Assembly: GCA_937916035.1 (NCBI GenBank)
Contig: CALGIH010000220.1
Location: forward strand, 1 to 10,112
Reading direction: 5' to 3'
Source of the DNA: an uncultured Lacinutrix sp.
GTDB lineage: Bacteria > Bacteroidota > Bacteroidia > Flavobacteriales > Flavobacteriaceae
DNA: 10,112 nt
Shown here: one piece after another, positions 5,574 to 10,112 of the stretch
How positions within the stretch are numbered: position 1 is the stretch's first letter
How the letters are laid out: each line of letters starts with the position of its first letter
Made by a program: the position numbers and the translations under genes
The notes under the pieces: model-generated
The model's database searches: none
What the model was told of the DNA's origin: nothing
Seen by the model: the letters and a program-made list of their open reading frames with translations, nothing else

Positions 5574-6959
5574 ATGCTAACCGCTTATACTAAAGAGTTT
5601 AATTATAATCTAAAGCTTGCCACACCTGTGATTCTTGGCATGCTTGGTCATACTTTTGTTAGTTTGGTTGATAACATTATGGTTGGTCAATTAGGAACTG
5701 CTGAATTGGCTGCGGTTTCTTTAGGTAATAGCTTTGTTTTTATTGCAATGTCATTAGGGATTGGGTTTTCTACTGCAATAACACCTTTAATTGCTGAAGC
5801 TGATTCTGAGGGTAATTTTGCGAAAGGAAAAGCGTCATTCAAACATGGTTTGTTTTTGTGCACGGTTTTAAGTGTTCTATTATTTTTGCTCATACTTCTA
5901 GCAAAGCCATTAATGTATTTAATGAAGCAACCAGAAGAGGTTGTCGAATTAGCGATTCCGTATTTGGATTTGGTTGCATTTTCATTAATTCCACTCATAA
6001 TCTTTCAAGCTTTTAAGCAATTTAGTGATGGCTTGTCCATGACCAAATATCCAATGTATGCTACTATTTTGGCAAACATTATTAATGTCGTTTTAAACTA
6101 CTTACTGATATTTGGAAAGTTTGGGTTTCCACAAATGGGAATTGTTGGTGCAGCTGTTGGAACTTTAATATCTCGTGTTGTGATGCTTGTCTTTTTGTGG
6201 TGGATTTTAAAAGGGAAAGAACAATCTAAAGCATTTGTGAGCAACATTAAATTTTTTAGTTTAGAAAATAGGATGCTTAAAAAAGTCTTTAATTTAGGTT
6301 TTCCAAGTGCGATGCAAATGTTTTTTGAAGTCGCCATTTTTACAGCAGCCATTTGGTTAAGTGGTACGCTTGGTAAAAATCCTCAAGCAGCTAATCAAAT
6401 AGCTTTAAACCTATCGTCTATGACGTTTATGGTAGCCATAGGATTAAGTGTGGCTGCTATGATTAGAGTTGGGAATCAGAAAGGATTGCAAAACTTTTCA
6501 GAACTCAGACGCATTGCAATTTCAATATTTTTATTAGGACTACTTTTTGCATTCGTATTTGCTATATTATTTTTGGTATTTCATAATCTGTTTCCAAAAA
6601 TATACGTTGATTTAAATGATACTAGTAATTTTGCAGATAATACAGAAGTTGTTGCAATTGCTGCTAAACTTCTTTTAGCTGCTGCTGTTTTTCAGTTAAG
6701 TGATAGCGCTCAAGTTATTATTCTCGGAGCACTAAGAGGATTGCAAGACGTTAAGATTCCTACCTTAATTACTTTTATTGCTTACTGGCTTATTGGTTTT
6801 CCTATAAGCTACTATTTAGGAAAAGAAGATGCTTATGGAAGTTTTGGGATTTGGATAGGAATACTAGTTGGTTTAACAACAGCAGCAATTTTATTATATA
6901 TTAGGTTTAACTATCTTACAAAACGATTAATTTCGCAAGAACAAATAAATATTGATTAA
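5574..6959 (+). CDS. MATE family multidrug/metabolite efflux protein (NorM-like)
   Basis: The 461-residue membrane protein matches MATE transporters, which have about 450-460 residues and 12 helices and export cationic drugs or metabolites in exchange for Na+ or H+. The first helix region holds the family pattern: A-T-P-V-I-L-G-M-L (16-24) and V-D-N-I-M-V-G-Q-L-G-T-A-E-L-A-A-V-S-L (32-50). The matching opening of the second half, F-N-L-G-F-P-S-A-M-Q-M-F-F-E (239-252), shows the internal duplication, with later N-Q-I-A-L-N (274-279). No signal peptide is needed. The next small gene begins one base after its stop, so it leads a unit with that gene and the PAP2 phosphatase. Substrate unknown; MATE proteins are often called drug pumps on homology alone. 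A flippase role has been shown for other members of the MOP superfamily (MurJ, Wzx), but the sequence here is of the NorM type. Confidence 0.93.
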   Translation: MLTAYTKEFNYNLKLATPVILGMLGHTFVSLVDNIMVGQLGTAELAAVSLGNSFVFIAMSLGIGFSTAITPLIAEADSEGNFAKGKASFKHGLFLCTVLSVLLFLLILLAKPLMYLMKQPEEVVELAIPYLDLVAFSLIPLIIFQAFKQFSDGLSMTKYPMYATILANIINVVLNYLLIFGKFGFPQMGIVGAAVGTLISRVVMLVFLWWILKGKEQSKAFVSNIKFFSLENRMLKKVFNLGFPSAMQMFFEVAIFTAAIWLSGTLGKNPQAANQIALNLSSMTFMVAIGLSVAAMIRVGNQKGLQNFSELRRIAISIFLLGLLFAFVFAILFLVFHNLFPKIYVDLNDTSNFADNTEVVAIAAKLLLAAAVFQLSDSAQVIILGALRGLQDVKIPTLITFIAYWLIGFPISYYLGKEDAYGSFGIWIGILVGLTTAAILLYIRFNYLTKRLISQEQINID

Positions 6960-6960
6960 T

Positions 6961-7188
6961 ATGGAACTTCCAAAGTTTATACTTGGCGATAACACTGATT
7001 TTGAAACTTCAATTTTTGTCATTCATACTGAATACCCAAGGTTTATTATTAACCTTGAAGATGATGATATTGAATGGTTTGAAGATTTTGATGCTGAAGA
7101 TGAAAAAGAACTATTAATAGAAACAGAAAAGCTCATTGAAGAAGCTTCAAATTTTTATGATAGAGAAGTTTCAAGATATGATGATTAA
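6961..7188 (+). CDS. Small, very acidic conserved protein of unknown function
   Basis: The 75-residue product has 25 acidic and only 6 basic residues. It begins M-E-L-P-K-F-I-L-G-D-N-T-D-F, followed by hydrophobic strands (S-I-F-V-I-H-T, P-R-F-I-I-N-L), an acidic belt D-D-D-I-E-W-F-E-D-F-D (34-44) and a C-terminal helix (about 46-66). I chose the ATG at 6961, one base after the MATE stop. An in-frame TTG at 6952 would add three residues inside the MATE gene and is less likely. I recall similar short proteins in Flavobacteriaceae but know no function. There is no signal peptide or membrane segment. The tight spacing to its neighbours makes co-transcription very likely. It might be a cytosolic partner of one of the flanking membrane proteins, but nothing in the sequence proves it. 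Confidence 0.8.
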   Translation: MELPKFILGDNTDFETSIFVIHTEYPRFIINLEDDDIEWFEDFDAEDEKELLIETEKLIEEASNFYDREVSRYDD

Positions 7189-7204
7189 TACGATCTATAA
7201 ATAG

Positions 7205-7774
7205 ATGCTAGACCAACTCTTACAACTTGATGAAGACCTTTTTATTTTTCTAAATAGCTTAGGAAATAGCTCTTGGGATGGTTTCTGGTTGGTCGTAACA
7301 GATAAGCTTACATTTATTCCATTATATGCGATTTTACTATTTCTTATTTACAAAAAATTTGGATTAAAAAGTTTGTTAATATTGATTTTAATAGTTGCTG
7401 CCATGATAACATTTACAGACCAAATAACTAATTTGTTTAAGTATGTTATTGCAAAGCGACCTAGACCTTGTCGTGAAGAACATTTAAAAGAAGTAATGCG
7501 ATTTGTTGCTGGAGGCTGTGGTAGATATGGTTTCTTCTCAGGCCACTCGGCAAACTCTATGGCTGCGGCTGTTTTTGCAGGTTTATTATTGAGACCTTAT
7601 TACAGAAATCTCATATTTGTATTGTTGTTTTGGAGTGCAATAGTTGCGTATAGTCGAATTTATGTTGGTGTACACTATCCCATAGATATTATATGTGGAC
7701 TTGCTTTTGGAGGTCTTTCAGGATTTATGTTTTATAAACTTCAATGGTATCTTCGGAAACGTTTTATTTCCTAG
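7205..7774 (+). CDS. PAP2-family membrane phosphatase
   Basis: The 189-residue protein has several membrane helices (clear ones near 35-49, 55-72 and 135-152) and the PAP2 active site. The parts are K79 with R-P-R-P (85-88) for motif 1, S-G-H (112-114) for motif 2 and S-R-x5-H-x3-D (S150, R151, H157, D161) for motif 3. H157 would be the nucleophile and H114 the acid. Such enzymes hydrolyse phosphatidic acid, phosphatidylglycerol phosphate, undecaprenyl pyrophosphate or lipid A phosphates on the periplasmic side. Motif 1 is usually K-x6-R-P; here the gap is 7 to R87 or 5 to R85, a slight departure. It is third in the MATE operon (16-base gap) and overlaps the convergent GT39 gene by 11 bases. 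Next to lipid-linked sugar genes, recycling of a polyprenyl carrier is a reasonable guess, not shown. Confidence 0.9.
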   Translation: MLDQLLQLDEDLFIFLNSLGNSSWDGFWLVVTDKLTFIPLYAILLFLIYKKFGLKSLLILILIVAAMITFTDQITNLFKYVIAKRPRPCREEHLKEVMRFVAGGCGRYGFFSGHSANSMAAAVFAGLLLRPYYRNLIFVLLFWSAIVAYSRIYVGVHYPIDIICGLAFGGLSGFMFYKLQWYLRKRFIS

Positions 7775-9392
7775 TGAGTTTATAGTAATTGTAGCTTAAC
7801 CGATTCTTATAACCTCTAGTGCCTTCTGAAACAGTGTTCAAACTGTAAGTCGTTATAAATTGAATGTTGTAGTTGTCTTCAAATTTTTTAATTGCCTCTT
7901 TTTGTTCCGTTTGAATAATGATATTTAGGGTTGAAGACTCATTTAAAGATGCATCAGTATCAATAGATTTGATGTTTCCACCATAATTCCAAATAATTTC
8001 TGGAGAGGGATCTCCAATACAAAATAATTCGATATTTTTTTGACCAAGTTCAGTTTGAAGTGCGTTTATTGGTTGATAACTCTCCTGTTTTAAATGCGTA
8101 GTAATAGGAACAACAAATAAGAAAACGGCAACCATTAAGGCAATACATAAATAAAAGGCATTCTTAATTTGTTTTTTTATCAATGTTCTAAAACTGAGCA
8201 TTCCAATATTAAATAGAACTATTGCTGCAATACTAAACTGCAACCATCCTGAAGTCATGGTGTCTTTTAAAAGCAAATATCCAACAATTGGGAAGGCTAT
8301 TCCAATAAGGCTAATAAGTCCAAAATTAAAATACACAGGAATAGTTTCACGTTTATCTGATAAGTCTTTAAACCTTCTGATTAAATATTCAATATAAAAA
8401 CCAATATTCAACGCTAACGGAATTAAAACAGGCATCAAGTATCTCGATTTCTTCTCAGGAATAATAGATAATAATACGACTGCTAAGAGTGTCCATAGCA
8501 ACGTGAATTTATAAGCTTTTAAATTACTGACACGTGTTTTTAAATAAGGGTATAATAAGCTGATAAACGCTGGAATGGTCCATAACCCGCTTTGCGTAAA
8601 AAAGCCCCAGTAATAATAAAAAGGTCTTACATTGTAACTAGACCAATTTCCTGTTTCTTTTTTGGTAATAGCTAAGAACGTTTCAGAATCAGCGAATCTT
8701 ACATATAGATACCACCAACCCCCAAGAGCTAGAGCAATAAGTAAAACAGAAAACACCGAGAACCATTTTGCTTTAAAATGTTGGTACTTGTAAACCAATC
8801 CATAAGCAATTAAAAAGGGAAATAGCAATGCGTAAATTGAAACTGGGCCTTTACACATAATAGAAAGGCCAATACAAATTCCAGCAATTAGGGTGTGTTT
8901 CCAGAAGTTATTTGCTTTGCCAAAAAGTTGAAATAAATGATAAATAGCAATCAGCATAAAACCATGTGTAAAAATATCCCAAGGTGCTTCTATCACAATA
9001 CCTATAACATAAAAAGAAGTCAATGTTAATAAGCCATTTATAAGGCTTTGCTGTTTATTTTCTAATAATTTAATGCTTAATAAATAATTGAATATTGCCA
9101 ATACAATAACCATTAAAAATCCTGGTAATCGCATTGCAAACAAGCTTTTTGTTCCAAAGAAAAAGGCTGAGATTGCAGCAAGCCACGTAGGTAAAGGCGG
9201 TTTCTGGTAACGTGGTTCGCCATTCATGGTGGTTAGTAACCAATTGCCATCTGTAAGCATTTCACGAGCTGTAATAAAATTGCGAGCCTCCATAATGGTC
9301 ACCTCCAATACGTCCATGTTAAGAGCAAATATTAAAATAGCTATGACTGCAATGGAAAGCTTCGGATTATTTTCAATCAGTTTGATAATCAT
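7764..9392 (-). CDS. Family 39 (ArnT-like) polytopic membrane glycosyltransferase
   Basis: This 542-residue GT-C protein has a first helix (about 12-29), many further helices to about 420 and a soluble tail of about 110 residues, expected in the periplasm. Family marks lie in the first external loop: M-E-A-R (34-37), A-R-E-M-L (42-46), then W-L-L-T-T, N-G-E-P-R and K-P-P-L-P-T-W. In ArnT the corresponding motif is D-E-x-R with a catalytic Asp; here Met34 takes its place, and D-K-P-P reads Q-K-P-P. E35, E30 or D27 may compensate, or this is a distinct subfamily. These enzymes move a sugar from a polyprenyl phosphate carrier to lipid A, a glycan or a protein. The start overlaps the LAB_N gene by 20 bases, implying translational coupling. 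Start choice is supported by a first helix with lysines before it. Confidence 0.88.
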   Translation of the reverse strand: MIIKLIENNPKLSIAVIAILIFALNMDVLEVTIMEARNFITAREMLTDGNWLLTTMNGEPRYQKPPLPTWLAAISAFFFGTKSLFAMRLPGFLMVIVLAIFNYLLSIKLLENKQQSLINGLLTLTSFYVIGIVIEAPWDIFTHGFMLIAIYHLFQLFGKANNFWKHTLIAGICIGLSIMCKGPVSIYALLFPFLIAYGLVYKYQHFKAKWFSVFSVLLIALALGGWWYLYVRFADSETFLAITKKETGNWSSYNVRPFYYYWGFFTQSGLWTIPAFISLLYPYLKTRVSNLKAYKFTLLWTLLAVVLLSIIPEKKSRYLMPVLIPLALNIGFYIEYLIRRFKDLSDKRETIPVYFNFGLISLIGIAFPIVGYLLLKDTMTSGWLQFSIAAIVLFNIGMLSFRTLIKKQIKNAFYLCIALMVAVFLFVVPITTHLKQESYQPINALQTELGQKNIELFCIGDPSPEIIWNYGGNIKSIDTDASLNESSTLNIIIQTEQKEAIKKFEDNYNIQFITTYSLNTVSEGTRGYKNRLSYNYYKLTRK

Positions 9393-10005
9393 CTTTGTGT
9401 AATAAAATTAAATTTCTAACGTAGATTGCAGAGCCTAATAAATGACCAATAAATAAAACAGGATCTTTTCTATATACAGCATACGTTAATATGAGTATGG
9501 AACCAACTAAACTCAATAACCAGAATCCTAAAGGCAAAGAAGATGTTTTTTTACGTTCAGAGTACAGCCATTGATATACAAAACGCAATGTAAATACAAC
9601 TTGAGAAATAATTCCTAACCAAAGCAACCAATTAGGAATGGCTTCATTTTTAAATAGTAAATCTTTATCTATAACATTGTTATTGAAGTAATAAATAACA
9701 ATTAATGTAGGCGCACTTAATAGTAAATACCTTGTGAGCCAATGAAATTTTTGCCACTGATTTTGTAACTGAAGATTTCTTATGTAAATAAAGTAGGTGA
9801 GTGCTTGGCCCAACATGATGGCGAAATCATTTCGTAAATAACCATAAATAAAGAGTAGAAAAGAAGCTATCAAACTCAAGGTCCAGAAAAGCGTTGGTGT
9901 AATTACTCTTTTTTCTCTTTCCGAAGAAATCCATTGAATAATCAACCTCGAGGAGAATAATATTTGGGCAATAAACCCAATGGTATATATCAGCCAATTA
10001 CTCAT
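9373..10005 (-). CDS. Membrane protein with two tandem LAB_N domains
   Basis: The 210 residues hold two copies of the LAB_N domain (named for the N-terminus of some lipid-A-disaccharide synthases), at about 1-82 and 124-204. The copies align over most of their length at a constant offset of 121: R20/R141, Q24-W25/Q145-W146, S28-E29-R30/S149-E150-R151, P37/P158, W41/W162, R58/R179, D60/D181, G66/G187, Y74/Y195 and R76-N77-L78/R197-N198-L199. Each repeat looks like three helices, and a further hydrophobic stretch (about 89-107) joins them, so seven helices in a 3-1-3 layout. No catalytic LpxB part is present, so it is not LpxB. The ATG overlaps the previous stop by one base (TAATG), and the end overlaps GT39 by 20. 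LAB_N function is unproven; transport of a polyprenyl-phosphate sugar is my inference from position and topology. Confidence 0.88.
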   Translation of the reverse strand: MSNWLIYTIGFIAQILFSSRLIIQWISSEREKRVITPTLFWTLSLIASFLLFIYGYLRNDFAIMLGQALTYFIYIRNLQLQNQWQKFHWLTRYLLLSAPTLIVIYYFNNNVIDKDLLFKNEAIPNWLLWLGIISQVVFTLRFVYQWLYSERKKTSSLPLGFWLLSLVGSILILTYAVYRKDPVLFIGHLLGSAIYVRNLILLHKDDYQTD

Positions 10006-10112
10006 TAACTTTGTTTAGCTACTTTATAATTTATATACTTACGTTTCATCCATAAATAGGCAAAACAATCACTTAAAGGGCCAAGAAGTCTATTCCATAT
10101 GCCAAATTTTGC
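10005..10112 (-). CDS. C-terminus of a probable polyprenyl-phosphate glycosyltransferase (partial)
   Basis: Only the last 35 codons and the TAA (10007-10005) are in the window; the gene continues to the right. The tail reads A-K-F-G-I-W-N-R-L-L-G-P-L-S-D-C and then F-A-Y-L-W-M-K-R-K-Y. From memory this resembles the end of flavobacterial GT2 enzymes of the dolichol-phosphate-mannose synthase (DPM1) type, which often sit beside LAB_N and GT39 genes. The enzyme would load a sugar on a polyprenyl phosphate in the cytosol. Its stop overlaps the next ATG by one base, so translation is coupled. With no catalytic region visible, the call rests on the tail and the gene order. Confidence 0.55.
   Translation of the reverse strand, partial: AKFGIWNRLLGPLSDCFAYLWMKRKYINYKVAKQS

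Noticed and set aside
5687..5998. A 103-codon minus-strand frame inside the MATE gene
   Set aside because: It is antisense to a clearly recognisable transporter and has no promoter or family features.
6952..6960. TTG at 6952 as the start of the small acidic gene
   Set aside because: The ATG at 6961 lies one base after the MATE stop and gives the start M-E-L-P-K-F that I recall from related proteins; the TTG would add three residues overlapping the MATE gene.
1..10112. tRNA, rRNA or defence-system genes
   Set aside because: No cloverleaf-like or rRNA-like sequence and no nuclease, methylase or toxin-antitoxin pair was recognised by eye; a dedicated RNA search was not possible.

Overview
The window looks like a chromosomal segment of a member of the Bacteroidota, most likely a marine-type Flavobacteriaceae. 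The DNA is AT-rich and genes lack clear Shine-Dalgarno sequences. Several starts are preceded by the Bacteroidota -7 promoter box (TAnnTTTG). A broken gene carries a type IX secretion (T9SS) sorting tail, and several products resemble flavobacterial families. The genus is not resolved. All calls come from reading the sequence; no database search was run.

Layout. 1-51: a back-to-back promoter region. 52-873 (+): a family 2 glycosyltransferase. 870-2744 (-): dapD followed with no gap by a family 9 (heptosyltransferase-like) glycosyltransferase, whose stop codon shares a CTAG with the stop of the first gene. 2745-2923: a divergent control region with an orphan terminator hairpin. 2924-5193 (+): ruvX, a degraded secreted-protein gene (3459-4028), def (peptide deformylase) and a DUF5606-type gene. 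5194-5573: a 380-base gap rich in inverted repeats. 5574-7774 (+): an apparent three-gene operon of a MATE exporter, a 75-residue very acidic protein and a PAP2 phosphatase. 7764-10112 (-): an overlapping three-gene operon, transcribed leftwards, of a glycosyltransferase (only its C-terminus is in the window), a membrane protein with two LAB_N repeats and a GT39 (ArnT-like) membrane glycosyltransferase.

How the genes fit together. The left part mixes envelope glycan enzymes (GT2, GT9) with diaminopimelate/lysine synthesis (dapD). The centre is housekeeping (RuvX, deformylase). The right part has the logic of a lipid-linked sugar pathway: a cytosolic enzyme charges a polyprenyl phosphate, something flips it, and a GT39 enzyme transfers the sugar on the periplasmic side; a PAP2 phosphatase could recycle the lipid. 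The LAB_N protein has an internal duplication and an apparent 3-1-3 helix layout like SWEET/PQ-loop transporters. It is the natural candidate for the flipping step, and this is the most interesting hypothesis in the window. The substrate and acceptor cannot be read from the sequence.
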